Notes under the pieces: generated by a model
What the model was told of the DNA's origin: nothing
Databases searched by the model: none
Seen by the model: only the letters and a program-made list of their open reading frames with translations
Shown: piece after piece, positions 1-12,932 of the stretch
Numbering within the stretch: the first letter of the stretch is position 1
How the letters are laid out: each line of letters starts with the position of its first letter
DNA from: Thermoleophilia bacterium
Lineage (GTDB): Bacteria; Actinomycetota; Thermoleophilia; Miltoncostaeales; Miltoncostaeaceae
NCBI GenBank assembly: GCA_020848615.1
Contig: JADLHW010000036.1
Coordinates: 44,232-108,231 of the forward strand
DNA length: 64,000 nucleotides
Direction: 5' to 3'
Translations under genes and position numbers: made by a program

Positions 1-167
1 GCGTCCGCGATCGCGCGCGACCGGGCCGTGAGCTCCAGGGCGTCGAAGCCGTCGAGGGCCGCGGCCAGGAACCGGGCGCGCGGGAACCCCGGTTCGGCCT
101 CGCCGATCCGGTCCGCGACCCACTCCGCGACATCGGGCCCGAACCGGTCCTTCAGCGCCTCGGCCAT
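1..167 (-). CDS. DNA alkylation repair protein (AlkC/AlkD-like), N-terminal part only
   Basis: The reading frame begins at ATG 167 and runs off the left edge, so only about 55 residues are visible. The start reads MAEALKDRFGPDVAEWVAD, followed by a PGFPRARFLAAALDGFDALE stretch and LTARSRAIADA. This closely resembles the opening of HEAT-repeat DNA glycosylases of the AlkC/AlkD group, which remove alkylated bases such as 3-methyladenine. The assignment rests on the conserved N-terminal pattern alone; the catalytic part lies outside the window. It is separated from the M16 peptidase stop by 58 bp and may be read from the end of the same transcript or from its own promoter. Confidence 0.6.
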   Translation of the reverse strand, partial: MAEALKDRFGPDVAEWVADRIGEAEPGFPRARFLAAALDGFDALELTARSRAIAD

Positions 168-225
168 GGTGTCAGCGTCGCATGCCGTGCGGACGCGGTG
201 AGCCGCGCGGGGGCGCGGCGGGCGG

Positions 226-1497
226 TCAGGCGGTGAGGCGCTCCAGGCCGCGCCGGATCTCGGCCTCGTCCGGCCCGATGGCCGCCACCGAGAACGACTC
301 CGGCTGCCAGAACTCCCGCGCGAGCGCCAGGATGTCCTCGGCCGTGACGGCCTCCACCCGGCCGATGATCTCGTCGATTGTGAGGAGCTCGGTGTCGGTG
401 ACGAGGGCCCGTCCGATGCGGTTCATCCGCGATCCGGGGCTCTCGGTGGACAGCACCAGGCGTCCCTTGAGGTGGTCCTTGGCGCGTCGCAGCTCCTCCG
501 CCGGCACCGGCTCGTCGCCGAGCTTGCGGAGCTCGTTCCCGATGACCTCGCACGACGTGCCGAGGTTGTCGCCGCGGGTGCCCAGGTGCACGGCCACCTG
601 CCCGGCGTCGGCGTACCCCACCGCGTAGCTGCCCACCGAGTACGCCAGGCCGCGCTTCTCGCGCACCTCCTGGAACAGGCGGGAGCTCATGAGGCCGCCC
701 AGCAGCGTGTCGAGCACCGACTGCGCGTGCCGGCGCGGGTCGGACCGCGACAGCCCGGGCCCGCCGATGCACAGGTGCACCTGCTCGGTGGGCTTCTCCT
801 TGATGACGACGCCCGGCGCGCCGGGGCTCGCCGCCTCGAACGCCGCGGGATCCCCGCCGGCGCCGATCCCGCCCATGAGCCGGTCCGACAGCTCCAGGAG
901 CTCGTCGTGGGTGATGTTGCCGGCTGCCGAGACCACCATGTTCGGCGCCCGGTAGTGGTGCTTGTGGTACGCGTCGATGCCGTCCTTCGGCACCGACCCG
1001 ATGACCTCCGCCGTGCCGATCACCGGCCGTCCCAGCGCCTGCCCCGGGTAGATCGCGGCGGTGAGGATGTCGTGCACGGTGTCCTGCGGGTCGTCCTCGT
1101 ACATCGCGATCTCCTCGAGGACGACCTCGCGCTCCTGGTCGAGGTCGTAGAACCCCGGCCGGCAGAGCATGTCGGTCATCACCGGGTACGCGCGCTCCAC
1201 GAGCTCGTCGAGGACCCGCATGTACACCACGGTGTAGTCCCGCCCCGTCGCGGCGTTCACCTCGCCGCCCAGGCCGTCGAAGATCTGCGCGATCTCCTCC
1301 GCGGAGTGCGCCGGGGTCCCCTTGAACAGCAGGTGCTCCAGGAAGTGCGAGACCCCCGCCTGGGCGGGGGTCTCGAACCGTGAGCCGACGCCGATCCAGA
1401 CGCCGAGGGCGACCGACCGGACGCCCGCCATGGACTCGCTGACGACCCGGAGCCCCGAGTTCGTCACGCCCACGCGGGGCCGGTCGGAGGTGCCCAT
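226..1497 (-). CDS. M16 family zinc peptidase (pitrilysin/processing-peptidase type)
   Basis: Predicted 423-residue metallopeptidase. The inverted zinc motif HFLEH lies near residue 51, with a distal Glu supplied by the VVLEEIAMYEDDP helix, and the middle carries the family stretch REKRGLAYSVGSYAVGYADA. Length and layout match single-domain bacterial M16B enzymes, which usually act on small peptides and work as dimers or with a partner subunit. The start ATG at 1497 lies 5 bp beyond the pnp stop, and the protein opens MGTSDRPRVGVTNSGLRVVS; the longer open frame upstream is only a shadow of pnp. Position directly after pnp is a conserved bacterial arrangement, so it is probably co-transcribed. 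The physiological substrate cannot be read from sequence. Confidence 0.9.
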   Translation of the reverse strand: MGTSDRPRVGVTNSGLRVVSESMAGVRSVALGVWIGVGSRFETPAQAGVSHFLEHLLFKGTPAHSAEEIAQIFDGLGGEVNAATGRDYTVVYMRVLDELVERAYPVMTDMLCRPGFYDLDQEREVVLEEIAMYEDDPQDTVHDILTAAIYPGQALGRPVIGTAEVIGSVPKDGIDAYHKHHYRAPNMVVSAAGNITHDELLELSDRLMGGIGAGGDPAAFEAASPGAPGVVIKEKPTEQVHLCIGGPGLSRSDPRRHAQSVLDTLLGGLMSSRLFQEVREKRGLAYSVGSYAVGYADAGQVAVHLGTRGDNLGTSCEVIGNELRKLGDEPVPAEELRRAKDHLKGRLVLSTESPGSRMNRIGRALVTDTELLTIDEIIGRVEAVTAEDILALAREFWQPESFSVAAIGPDEAEIRRGLERLTA

Positions 1498-1502
1498 GCG
1501 CG

Positions 1503-3701
1503 TCAGTCCTCGGCGGTCAGGCGGCGCCGCCGCCGGCGGGGCGGCCGGTCGCCGTCGCCCTCGCCGGTGTCGAGGCCGTCGCCGGCGCCGACCTCGGCCG
1601 GCGCGACGTCCTCCATGCCGACGATCCGCAGGCCGATGCGGCCGCGGGCCTTGTCCACCTCGACCACCGTGACGTCCACGGTGTCGCCGCGGTTGATGAC
1701 GTCCTCCACCTTGTCCACCCGGCCCGGGGCCAGGTTGGAGATGTGCAGGAGGCCGTCGACGCCCTTGGTGAGCTCCACGAACGCGCCGAACGTGGTGGTC
1801 TTCACGACCTTCGCGCCGGTGAACGTGTCGCCGACCTCGACGTCCTTGGTCATCGCGCGGATCGCCTCGACGCACGCGTCGGCCTTGAGGCCCTCGACGC
1901 CGTAGACGTTCACGGTGCCGTCGTCCTCGATGGAGATCTCCACCTCGTACTCGGCCTCCAGGCCGCGGATCGTCTCGCCGCCCTTGCCGATGACGGTGCC
2001 GATGCGGTCCGGGTCGATCTTGATCGCGGTGATGCGGGGCGCCCAGTCCGACAGCTCGGAGCGGGGCTCGGCGATCTCCTTGGACATGATGTCCAGGATG
2101 TGGAGGCGGGCCTTCAGGGCCTGCTCGAGGGCCTCCTTCATGATCTGGTGCGTAACGCCGCTGATCTTGATGTCCATCTGCAGCGCGGTGACGCCCTCGG
2201 CGGTGCCGGCGACCTTGAAGTCCATGTCGCCGAGGTGGTCCTCGTCGCCCTGGATGTCGGTGAGGATGATGTGGTCGTCACCCTCCTTGATGAGGCCCAT
2301 CGCGATGCCCGCCACCGGGCGGGTGATCGGCACGCCGGCGTCCAGCAGCGCCAGGGTGCTGCCGCACACGGACGCCATCGAGGACGAGCCGTTGCTCTCC
2401 AGGGTCTCGGACACGATCCGCAGCGTGTACGGGAACGTCACCTCGTCCGGGATCATCGGCAGCAGGGCCCGCTCGGCGAGCGCGCCGTGGCCGATGTCGC
2501 GGCGCTTGGGGCCGCGCATGAACCCGGTCTCCCCGACCGAGTACGGCGGGAAGTTGTAGTGGTGGATGTACCGCTTGGTGGTCTCGATGCCGATGCCGTC
2601 GATCCGCTGTGCGTCCTTGAGGGTGCCCAGGGCCAGCAGGCTCATCACCTGGGTCTCGCCGCGCGTGAACAGGCCGGAGCCGTGGGTGCGCGGCGCGACG
2701 CCGGCCTCCGCGGTGATCGGCCGGATCTCGTCGCTCTTGCGGCCGTCGGGGCGGTGCTTGTCGACGGCGATGCGCTTCCGGATGATCTGCTTCTGCAGGG
2801 AGTCGAACGCCCGGTTGAAGGACGCCTTCTCCTCGAGGGCCGGCTCGTCGCCGAGCACCTTCGCGGCGGCCTGGGCGCGGGCGTCGGACACCTTGTCGCG
2901 GCGCTCCAGCTTGCCCTGCTCCAGCGTCGCCTCCTCCAGCTCCTTCAGGATGGCGGCGCGGACCTTCTCGAGCATGTCGGGGTCGACGCCCACGGGCGCG
3001 ACGTCCCACTTGGGCTTCCCGGCCTTCTCGCGCAGCTCGTTCTGGGCGGCGCAGAGCTTCTTGATCTCGTCGTGGGCGATGGCGAGGGCCTCCAGCAGGC
3101 TCTCCTCGTCCACCTCCTTCGCCCCGGCCTCGACCATGGAGATCGCCTCGGCGGTGCCGGCGACCACCAGGTCCAGGTCGCTCTCGGCGAGCTCCTGGAG
3201 GGTGGGGTTGATGATGAAGTCGTCCCCGATGAGGCCGATGCGCACCGCGCCGACCGGGCCCTGGAACGGGAGGTCGGAGATGGTGAGTGCCGCGGACGCG
3301 CCGTTGATGCACAGCACGTCGAACGCGTTGACCTGGTCGACGGACAGGACCGTCGCGATGACCTGGGTCTCGTTGCGGTAGCCCTTGGGCCACAGCGGCC
3401 GGATCGGCCGGTCGGTCATGCGCGCGGTGAGCGTGGCCCGGTCGCTCGGCCGGCTCTCTCGCTTGATGAACCCGCCGGGCAGCTTGCCCGCGGCGTACAT
3501 CCGCTCCTCGACGTCGACGGTGAGCGGGAAGAAGTCCGCCCCCTCGCGCGCCTCACGGGCCCCGACGGCCGTCACGAGGACCATGTTGTCCCCGCTGCGG
3601 ACCACGACGGCCCCGTTCGCCTGCTTCGCGAGCTTCCCCGTCTCGAACGTGACCGGGGTGTCCCCCACGTCCGCCTTCACAAGCACAACGTCCATCTTCA
3701 T
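1503..3701 (-). CDS. pnp: Polyribonucleotide nucleotidyltransferase (PNPase)
   Basis: A 732-residue phosphorolytic 3'-5' exoribonuclease that degrades RNA to nucleoside diphosphates and can add tails. Order of domains: RNase PH 1 (first ~210 residues), alpha-helical linker, RNase PH 2, KH domain (~555-615, with VIGKGGETIRGLEAEYEVEI), and S1 domain (~625-695, with TFGAFVELTKGVDGLLHIS). A short Arg-rich tail follows. ATG 3701 is preferred: a GGAG sits six bases upstream; ATG 3695 is also possible, and an upstream start at 3743 has no support. The gene follows rpsO, the classical pairing, and a strong hairpin (3749-3771) lies in the 149-bp gap, where RNase III/PNPase autoregulation operates in other bacteria. 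Confidence 0.97.
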   Translation of the reverse strand: MKMDVVLVKADVGDTPVTFETGKLAKQANGAVVVRSGDNMVLVTAVGAREAREGADFFPLTVDVEERMYAAGKLPGGFIKRESRPSDRATLTARMTDRPIRPLWPKGYRNETQVIATVLSVDQVNAFDVLCINGASAALTISDLPFQGPVGAVRIGLIGDDFIINPTLQELAESDLDLVVAGTAEAISMVEAGAKEVDEESLLEALAIAHDEIKKLCAAQNELREKAGKPKWDVAPVGVDPDMLEKVRAAILKELEEATLEQGKLERRDKVSDARAQAAAKVLGDEPALEEKASFNRAFDSLQKQIIRKRIAVDKHRPDGRKSDEIRPITAEAGVAPRTHGSGLFTRGETQVMSLLALGTLKDAQRIDGIGIETTKRYIHHYNFPPYSVGETGFMRGPKRRDIGHGALAERALLPMIPDEVTFPYTLRIVSETLESNGSSSMASVCGSTLALLDAGVPITRPVAGIAMGLIKEGDDHIILTDIQGDEDHLGDMDFKVAGTAEGVTALQMDIKISGVTHQIMKEALEQALKARLHILDIMSKEIAEPRSELSDWAPRITAIKIDPDRIGTVIGKGGETIRGLEAEYEVEISIEDDGTVNVYGVEGLKADACVEAIRAMTKDVEVGDTFTGAKVVKTTTFGAFVELTKGVDGLLHISNLAPGRVDKVEDVINRGDTVDVTVVEVDKARGRIGLRIVGMEDVAPAEVGAGDGLDTGEGDGDRPPRRRRRRLTAED

Positions 3702-3748
3702 CCTCGTCTCCGCCGTGCCGGCTCGTTCCGTTGCACGGCTCATCCAAG

Positions 3749-3771
3749 GGGACGGCGCGGGTCGCCGTCCC
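3749..3771 (-). promoter_or_regulatory. Perfect stem-loop in the rpsO-pnp spacer
   Basis: Nine-base-pair perfect inverted repeat (GGGACGGCG / CGCCGTCCC) with a 5-nt loop, between rpsO and pnp and 47 bp before the pnp start. No U-tract follows on the minus strand, so it is unlikely to be an intrinsic terminator. By analogy with the pnp leader in enterobacteria it could be an RNase III processing site or mRNA stabiliser; that role is inference. Confidence 0.6.
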
Positions 3772-3850
3772 GTCGACTCGTTCCTCGTCCTTCAGCGCCG
3801 GCGCATCCGCTCCGCGTCGACGCCATCCACTCCGCGCCCGTGCGCGTGGG

Positions 3851-4117
3851 TCACCTGCGGAGCCCGAGCTGCTGCACGAGCGCGCGGTACCCCTCGAGGT
3901 CGGTCCGCTGCAGGTAGTTCAGCAGCCGGCGGCGGCGACCGACCATCTTCAGGAGGCCGCGCCGCGAGTGGTGGTCCTTCTGGTTGCTCCGCAGGTGCTC
4001 GGTGAGGTCGTTGATGCGCTGCGTGAGCATCGCGATCTGCACATGCGGTGAGCCGGTGTCGGTGTCGTGACGCCGGTGGGTGCCGATGATCTCGGTCTTC
4101 TGGTCCTTGCTCAGCAT
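3851..4117 (-). CDS. rpsO: 30S ribosomal protein S15
   Basis: 88 residues, the usual length for S15. The protein opens [20 protein letters not shown] and contains the family signatures [34 protein letters not shown] and a Gly-Leu-Arg-Arg end. S15 binds the central domain of 16S rRNA early in 30S assembly and contributes to intersubunit bridge B4. ATG 4117 is preceded by AGGAG eight bases upstream. It lies between ribF (190 bp upstream) and pnp (149 bp downstream), a highly conserved neighbourhood. The 190-bp upstream gap with hairpins suggests its own promoter. Confidence 0.97.
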   Translation of the reverse strand: MLSKDQKTEIIGTHRRHDTDTGSPHVQIAMLTQRINDLTEHLRSNQKDHHSRRGLLKMVGRRRRLLNYLQRTDLEGYRALVQQLGLRR

Positions 4118-4213
4118 GCTCGTGCTCCTGGATCGGCCACGGGGCAGCGGTTGGACCGCCCCGGGTCGTGTACGACGGTGGTGCCACGGGTCCCGGGGTC
4201 GCCGACGGCGCCG

Positions 4214-4230
4214 GCGGGACGGCGTCCCGC
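4214..4230. other. Short inverted repeat in the ribF-rpsO gap
   Basis: GCGGGAC-ggc-GTCCCGC, a perfect 7-bp stem with a 3-nt loop, in the 190-bp spacer upstream of rpsO. It could be part of the rpsO leader (S15 represses its own mRNA in several bacteria) or a second terminator for ribF. I see no decisive evidence for either. Confidence 0.35.
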
Positions 4231-4292
4231 GGCACGGACATCGGGCGATCGGTGGTGTGACCCGCGCAGAGTGGGCGTCGATAGCACGCATC

Positions 4293-4307
4293 CCGCCCGC
4301 GGGGCGG
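4293..4307 (-). terminator. GC hairpin immediately after ribF
   Basis: CCGCCC-gcg-GGGCGG, 6-bp perfect stem abutting the ribF stop codon. There is no U-tract, as is common for hairpins that follow genes in high-GC actinobacteria. It may reduce read-through from the nusA-ribF block into rpsO. Confidence 0.45.
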
Positions 4308-5252
4308 TCACGCGGCGATCTCCCGGGTGCGTGCGATGTCCTCGTGGATCTGAGCGACCAGGGCCTCCGGGCGGTCGAACCGGCGCTCGTCGCGCAGGCG
4401 CGCGAGGAACTCGAGCCGCAACTCCAGCCCGTACAGGTCCTCGGGGCCGTCCCAGTCCAGCAGGAACGCCTCGACGCGCAGCGGCGGGCGGTCACCGGCC
4501 TCCCGGAACGTCGGGGCGAAGCCCACGTTCACCGCGGACGGGCAGATGCGCCCGGCGATGCGGGCCCGGCACGCGTAGACGCCGCGGCCGGGCACCGCGG
4601 CATGCTCGCCGGGCTCCAGGTTCGCGGTGGGCAGGCCCAGCGCCCGCCCCCGCTGGTCGCCGTGCACCACGATGCCCTCCAGCTGGTGCGGGCGGCCCAG
4701 CAGCGTCGTGACCTCCGCGATGCGGCCCTCGGCGATGAGGCGGCGCACGCGGGTCGAGCTCGCCGGCTTGCCGTCGGGGGTGCCCACCAGCTCGGGGACC
4801 TCCACGGTGAGCCCCCTGCCGCGGCCGTAGGCGCGCATGCCCTCCGCGGTGCCCAGGCCGCCGTGGCCGAACCGGAAGTTCGCCCCCACGACCACCACCT
4901 CCGCGCCCACCGGCGGGGAGCCCAGCATGTCCACGAAGCGGTCCGCGCGGATCCGTGAGAACGCCCTGGTGAAGGGCAGGATCAGCAGCTCGTCCACGCC
5001 GGTCTCGGCGATCAGGGCGGACTTGAGCCGCAGCCCGGTGAGCACCGTGGGCCGGAGCTCCGGGCGGAGCACGGCGATGGGGTGCGGCTCGAACGTGATC
5101 GCCATGGAGGAGATCCCCCGTTCGCGTCCCAGCTCCACGGCCCGGCCGATCACGGCCCGGTGGCCGATGTGGACGCCGTCGAACGTCCCGATGGCGACGG
5201 CGCGCCTGCCGCCCCCCAGCGGCAGCTCGCCCATGGAGCGGTACGTCTTCAC
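4308..5252 (-). CDS. ribF: Bifunctional riboflavin kinase / FAD synthetase
   Basis: 314-residue cytoplasmic enzyme that phosphorylates riboflavin to FMN and adenylylates FMN to FAD. The N-terminal nucleotidyltransferase half contains [16 protein letters not shown] (the HIGH-like adenylylation motif), ITFEPHP and [12 protein letters not shown]. The C-terminal riboflavin kinase half contains [14 protein letters not shown] and a [11 protein letters not shown] strand. The start is GTG 5252, overlapping the truB stop by 4 bp (GTGA), which indicates translational coupling. Its place between truB and rpsO is conserved in many bacteria. Confidence 0.96.
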   Translation of the reverse strand: MKTYRSMGELPLGGGRRAVAIGTFDGVHIGHRAVIGRAVELGRERGISSMAITFEPHPIAVLRPELRPTVLTGLRLKSALIAETGVDELLILPFTRAFSRIRADRFVDMLGSPPVGAEVVVVGANFRFGHGGLGTAEGMRAYGRGRGLTVEVPELVGTPDGKPASSTRVRRLIAEGRIAEVTTLLGRPHQLEGIVVHGDQRGRALGLPTANLEPGEHAAVPGRGVYACRARIAGRICPSAVNVGFAPTFREAGDRPPLRVEAFLLDWDGPEDLYGLELRLEFLARLRDERRFDRPEALVAQIHEDIARTREIAA

Positions 5253-6133
5253 CCCGTCGCCGCCCCCGCCGGATCGCGCAGCACGATCGACGGGCGCAGC
5301 ATCCCGTCCCCGGCGCGGGCCACCGCCGCCACCTCCCCGGCCGCGGCGAGGACCACCTCCCCGACCCCGTCCCCGGGGACCGGCCGGCCGTGGAGGACGT
5401 CGCCGAGTTCCCCGGGCGTGAGCTCGCGCACCGGCATGTGGGCCAGGAGCTCCAGCAGCGGGATGCCCCCGCCGGGGTCGACCGCCGCGGGCGGGACGGC
5501 GTCGTCCACCGCCAGGTCGCCCACCCCGGTGCGGCGCAGCTCCAGGCAGTACCCGCCGCAGCCCAGCGTGTCGCCGATGTCCGCCGCGAGCTGGCGCACG
5601 TAGGTGCCCTTGCTCACGTGGGTGTCGATGACGATGTCCCCCGCCTCCCGGTCGGCGTCTGCCAACCGCAGGTCATACACGACGATGCGGCGCTCCGGGC
5701 GCTCCACCTCCTCGCCGCGGCGGGCCCTCGCGTACAGGCGCTCGCCGTCCACCCGCACCGCGGCGTGGGCGGGGACGCGCTGCAGCTGCTCCCCCGTCAT
5801 GCCGGCCACCACGCGCTCCACGTCCCGCATCGGCGGCACGGGCCCGCCGGGGGTGATGGGGCCCTCCGGGTCGCCGGTGGCCGAGCGATACCCCAGCCGC
5901 ACGGTGGCGCGATACCGCTTGGGGCGGTCCGACAGCAGGCGGGCGAGCCGCGTCGCCCGCCCGGCGAGCACCACCAGCAGCCCCGTCGCGAACGGGTCGA
6001 GCGTGCCGGCGTGCCCCACCTTGGTCCTGCGGGGCAGCATGCGGCGCACCTGTGCGACCACGTCGTGGGAGGTGGGGCCGGCGGGCTTGTCGACCAGCCA
6101 GGCGCGCGGTGCCTCGCGTGCGTCAGGCGGCAT
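5249..6133 (-). CDS. truB: tRNA pseudouridine(55) synthase
   Basis: 294 residues. It isomerises U55 in the T-arm of elongator tRNAs. Motifs: DKPAGPTSHDVV near the N-terminus, the catalytic GTLDPFATGLLVV (nucleophilic Asp about residue 46), RYRATVRLGYRSATGD, and HVSKGTYVRQLAADIG later. A PUA-like C-terminal segment follows. ATG 6133 overlaps the nrnA stop by 11 bp, placing it in the same transcript. No unusual features. Confidence 0.96.
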   Translation of the reverse strand: MPPDAREAPRAWLVDKPAGPTSHDVVAQVRRMLPRRTKVGHAGTLDPFATGLLVVLAGRATRLARLLSDRPKRYRATVRLGYRSATGDPEGPITPGGPVPPMRDVERVVAGMTGEQLQRVPAHAAVRVDGERLYARARRGEEVERPERRIVVYDLRLADADREAGDIVIDTHVSKGTYVRQLAADIGDTLGCGGYCLELRRTGVGDLAVDDAVPPAAVDPGGGIPLLELLAHMPVRELTPGELGDVLHGRPVPGDGVGEVVLAAAGEVAAVARAGDGMLRPSIVLRDPAGAATG

Positions 6134-7145
6134 CGAGCTGGGCCCGCACCCGCGACTCCACCCACGGGAACAGGTCCTCCGGGGGTCGCGCGGTGCTGAA
6201 CCCGGCGGCGGCCCGGTGCCCCCCGCCGCCCTCCTCGCGGGCGATCGCCGACACGTCCAGGCGGGGGCTGTCGGTGCGCAGCGACACCCGCCACGCCCCG
6301 GGCGCGACGCGCCGGGTGAGCCCCGCGACGCTCACGCCGCGCACCGATCGCATGGCCTCCACGATCCCCTCGGTGTCGTCCCCGCCGGCGGCGGCGTAGT
6401 CCTCGGGGCCGAGGGCCGCGAGCATGAGCCGCCCGTCGCACAGCAGCCGCGCGTGCTGCATCGCGCGTCCCAGCAGCAACAGGCGCTCCGGGGGCTGCTC
6501 CTCGTACAGCAGGCGCCCCAGCTCCGCGGGGTCCGCCCCCGCCCGGATGAGCAGCCCCGCCACGCGGTGGGCCTCCGGGCCGGTGTTGGAGTAGCAGAAC
6601 CGCCCGGTGTCGGTGATGAGCCCCACGTACAGCGGCTCGGCGACGTCGGCGGTGATCGGCAGGCCGGCCGCCTCCAGCACGTGCACCAGCACCTCCGCGC
6701 AGCTCGACGCGCCGGGCTCCACCAGGTTCACGTGCCCGTAGCGGGTGTTGTCGTGGTGGTGGTCGATGTTCACGACCATCCGGACGCCGTCCTGGGGGGC
6801 GCGGTCGTGCCACAGGCGCATCGCGGTGGCGCAGTCCACGGCGACGAGCACCCGGTCCGCGGCGTCGGCGGGCAGGTGCCGGGCGATCGACTCGCCGTCG
6901 CGGAGCATGAACGCGAGCTCCGGCGGCACCGGGTCGGCGTCGGGGTGGGCGAGCACCACGTCCCTGCCGGCGGCGCGCATCGCGCGGCCCAGGCCCAGCA
7001 TCGACCCCAGGGCGTCGCCGTCGGGGTTGCGGTGCGCGGCGATGACCAGGCCGCCGTCGGCGTCGAGCAGCGTGCGGGCCACCTCCGCCGGGGTCGCGTC
7101 GCGCGCCCCGCCCGGGATGGGATGGCCGTTGCGCTCCTCGGTCAT
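6123..7145 (-). CDS. nrnA: DHH/DHHA1 phosphoesterase, NrnA-like (oligoribonuclease / pAp phosphatase)
   Basis: 340 residues. DHH-family motifs appear in order: HRNPDGDALGS (motif I), VDCA (motif II), NIDHHHDN (the DHH motif) and ITDTGRF (motif IV). The C-terminal DHHA1 domain ends with EEGGGGHRAAAG, which binds substrate. NrnA enzymes degrade 2-5-mer RNA left by PNPase and other exonucleases, and dephosphorylate 3'-phosphoadenosine 5'-phosphate. ATG 7145 overlaps the rbfA stop by 4 bp (ATGA). The position between rbfA and truB is typical in Gram-positive bacteria. Mycobacterial homologues can also hydrolyse cyclic dinucleotides, so that activity cannot be excluded. Confidence 0.93.
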   Translation of the reverse strand: MTEERNGHPIPGGARDATPAEVARTLLDADGGLVIAAHRNPDGDALGSMLGLGRAMRAAGRDVVLAHPDADPVPPELAFMLRDGESIARHLPADAADRVLVAVDCATAMRLWHDRAPQDGVRMVVNIDHHHDNTRYGHVNLVEPGASSCAEVLVHVLEAAGLPITADVAEPLYVGLITDTGRFCYSNTGPEAHRVAGLLIRAGADPAELGRLLYEEQPPERLLLLGRAMQHARLLCDGRLMLAALGPEDYAAAGGDDTEGIVEAMRSVRGVSVAGLTRRVAPGAWRVSLRTDSPRLDVSAIAREEGGGGHRAAAGFSTARPPEDLFPWVESRVRAQLDAA

Positions 7146-7510
7146 GCGGTCTCCGTGTCGTCGTGCGGGGCGATCTCGTCGATGAGCCGCTCGATGCGGC
7201 GGGCGCGCTCCTCGGTGTCGTCGTAGACGAACTCCAGGTGCGGGGTCTGGCGGGTCTGCAGGGCCTGGCCGACCCTGCGCTGCAGCAGGCCGCGGGCCGA
7301 CTCCAGGGCCTTCAGGCTCGGCTCGCGCTGCGCCCGGGTGAGCGCGGTGACGAACACGGTGGCGGCCGCGAAGTCCGGGGACGCGTCCACGCCGGTGATC
7401 GTGACGAACCCCAGCCGCGGGTCGGAGACGTCACGGGCCAGGGCCTCGGTGATCGCCTCCTTGATGACCTCGCCGCCACGCCGCTGGCGGTTGCCCCGCG
7501 GCGGGGTCAC
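7142..7510 (-). CDS. rbfA: Ribosome-binding factor A
   Basis: 122 residues with a GTG start at 7510 giving VTPPRGNRQRRGGEVIKEAI, followed by DPRLGFVTITGVDASPDFA and a KH-like fold ending LEFVYDDTEERARRIERLID. RbfA binds the 30S subunit near helix 1 of 16S rRNA and helps late maturation and cold adaptation. The start is chosen because it matches the family N-terminus and overlaps the DUF503 stop by 4 bp (GTGA); the open frame extends further upstream but reads as Arg/Gly-rich noise there. Confidence 0.94.
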   Translation of the reverse strand: MTPPRGNRQRRGGEVIKEAITEALARDVSDPRLGFVTITGVDASPDFAAATVFVTALTRAQREPSLKALESARGLLQRRVGQALQTRQTPHLEFVYDDTEERARRIERLIDEIAPHDDTETA

Positions 7511-7839
7511 CCGGACCCCCAGTCCAGGAACGTGGGCTCCGCCTCGACGGCGCGCACCTCCCGGGACTCCTCCAGCACCTCGAACGCCTCGTCGGCGTGC
7601 AGGGTGCGGCTCACGGCCTCCACCTGGGCGCCCACCTCGGCGGCGTCGCGGCCCACGATCGCGACCGTGACCCGCGCGCGCTGCCACAGGTCGTGGTGGT
7701 CGACCTCGGACACGGCGCACCCGTGGCGCTGCGCCAGCCGGTGCTTCAGCCGGCGCAGCTCACGGCGCTTGTCCTTCAGCGACCCGCCGTGCGGCAGGTG
7801 CAGGTCCGCGCTGACGGCGCCCACGTAGCCGCTTCCCAT
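7507..7839 (-). CDS. DUF503 family protein (YlxP-like)
   Basis: 110 residues: GYVGAVSADLHLPHGGSLKD, KRRELRRLKHRLAQRHGCAV and a VTVAIVGRDAAEV strand are the DUF503 pattern. B. subtilis YlxP in the same infB-rbfA context is thought to take part in ribosome maturation; the biochemical role is unsettled. The gene starts at ATG 7839, 9 bp after the infB stop. A TAGCGT hexamer overlaps the infB stop and sits six bases before the ATG, so an internal leaderless promoter is possible in addition to operon transcription. Confidence 0.88.
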   Translation of the reverse strand: MGSGYVGAVSADLHLPHGGSLKDKRRELRRLKHRLAQRHGCAVSEVDHHDLWQRARVTVAIVGRDAAEVGAQVEAVSRTLHADEAFEVLEESREVRAVEAEPTFLDWGSG

Positions 7840-7848
7840 CGGGTCACG

Positions 7849-10719
<2,871 letters not shown>

Positions 10720-10736
10720 CGTTCTCCTTCGGGAGA

Positions 10737-11015
10737 CTACGCCGCCGAGCCGGCGACGGTCTCCCGGTCGACCTGCAGTTGTGCGCCCGCGATCCTCAGT
10801 GCGCGCCCGAAGGCCCGCCGCGCGATCGCGCGCTCGAAACATTCCTCTGAGGCGCACACGTAGGCGCCCCGGCCCGGCGCGCGCCCCTCGGGATCATGCC
10901 GGAGCCACCGTACCCCGTCTCGCTCCTCCGCGACGAATCGTCGCAGGTCGGCCTTCGGGGCGCGCCGCATGCACGCGACGCACCGGCGGACCGGCGTGTG
11001 CCCGCGTTCCCCCGT
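10737..11015 (-). CDS. YlxR (DUF448) RNA-binding protein, no canonical start codon
   Basis: The frame encodes VRRCVACMRRAPKADLRRFV, then PGRGAYVCASEECFERAI, the two signatures of the YlxR/DUF448 family found between nusA and infB. Family members are about 90 residues and bind RNA; B. subtilis YlxR has been linked to RNase P. After the nusA stop (11017-11019) there is no ATG, GTG or TTG before the conserved RRCVAC motif. The best-placed codon is ACG at 11013-11015, with a GGAGGGGAG purine run 5 nt upstream, giving 92 residues. ATG 10970 would cut off the first Cys pair. The coordinates therefore use the ACG hypothesis; a start inside nusA or a base-call error is also possible. Confidence 0.75.
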   Translation of the reverse strand, partial: TGERGHTPVRRCVACMRRAPKADLRRFVAEERDGVRWLRHDPEGRAPGRGAYVCASEECFERAIARRAFGRALRIAGAQLQVDRETVAGSAA

Positions 11016-11016
11016 G

Positions 11017-12372
<1,356 letters not shown>

Positions 12373-12436
12373 CTGCAGCTCCTCGTCTGGGCGCCTCGCC
12401 GGCGCGGGCGGGCCTCCGCCGTCCGTCGAGCGGTGC

Positions 12437-12892
12437 CTACCACCGGTCCCCTCCGTCCAGGTCGCGCGCACGCCGGATCGCGCCGAACGGGATGTCTAGC
12501 ACCCCCGAGGGGGTGGTGATGCTGACGTGCTCCTCGCCGACCCCGCTCAGCAGGCCCTCCCGGGAGCGGGCACGCTCCCCCTCGGTGACGCGCAGCGCCA
12601 CCCGGTGACCCACCGCCCGGCGGAAGTGCTCGGGCGTCCGGAGCGGGGGCTCCGGGCCCGGCGACCACACCTCGATGCCGTACCGGTCACCGATGCCCAC
12701 CGCCTGCATCGCGCGCGTCACGCGCTCGCAGACGCCGTGGTCCACGCCCTCGGGGTGGTCCACCACGGCCCGCACCGTCGCGGAGTCGCCGCGGCCGATG
12801 ACCGTGAGCTCCAGCAGGTCCACATCGGGGAGGGATGCGGCAAGGCACGTCTCCACCTCGCGCTCCAGCGCTTCGCGGACGTCCACTGCCAC
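12437..12892 (-). CDS. rimP: Ribosome maturation factor RimP
   Basis: 151 residues. N-terminal alpha/beta domain with VDLLELTVIGRGDSATVRAV and VDHPEGVDHGVCERVTRAMQ, then an SH3-like C-terminal domain (FRRAVGHRVALRVTEGERA). RimP binds free 30S subunits and is required for pre-16S rRNA maturation. The start is GTG 12892 or the GTG six bases later; a GGAAGGGG run lies just upstream of both. It heads the nusA-infB operon and is preceded by a leader containing a terminator-like hairpin. Confidence 0.94.
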   Translation of the reverse strand: MAVDVREALEREVETCLAASLPDVDLLELTVIGRGDSATVRAVVDHPEGVDHGVCERVTRAMQAVGIGDRYGIEVWSPGPEPPLRTPEHFRRAVGHRVALRVTEGERARSREGLLSGVGEEHVSITTPSGVLDIPFGAIRRARDLDGGDRW

Positions 12893-12932
12893 CCCCTTCC
12901 TCCCTCGGTGCGATCCCTTCGCCGAAACGAAA

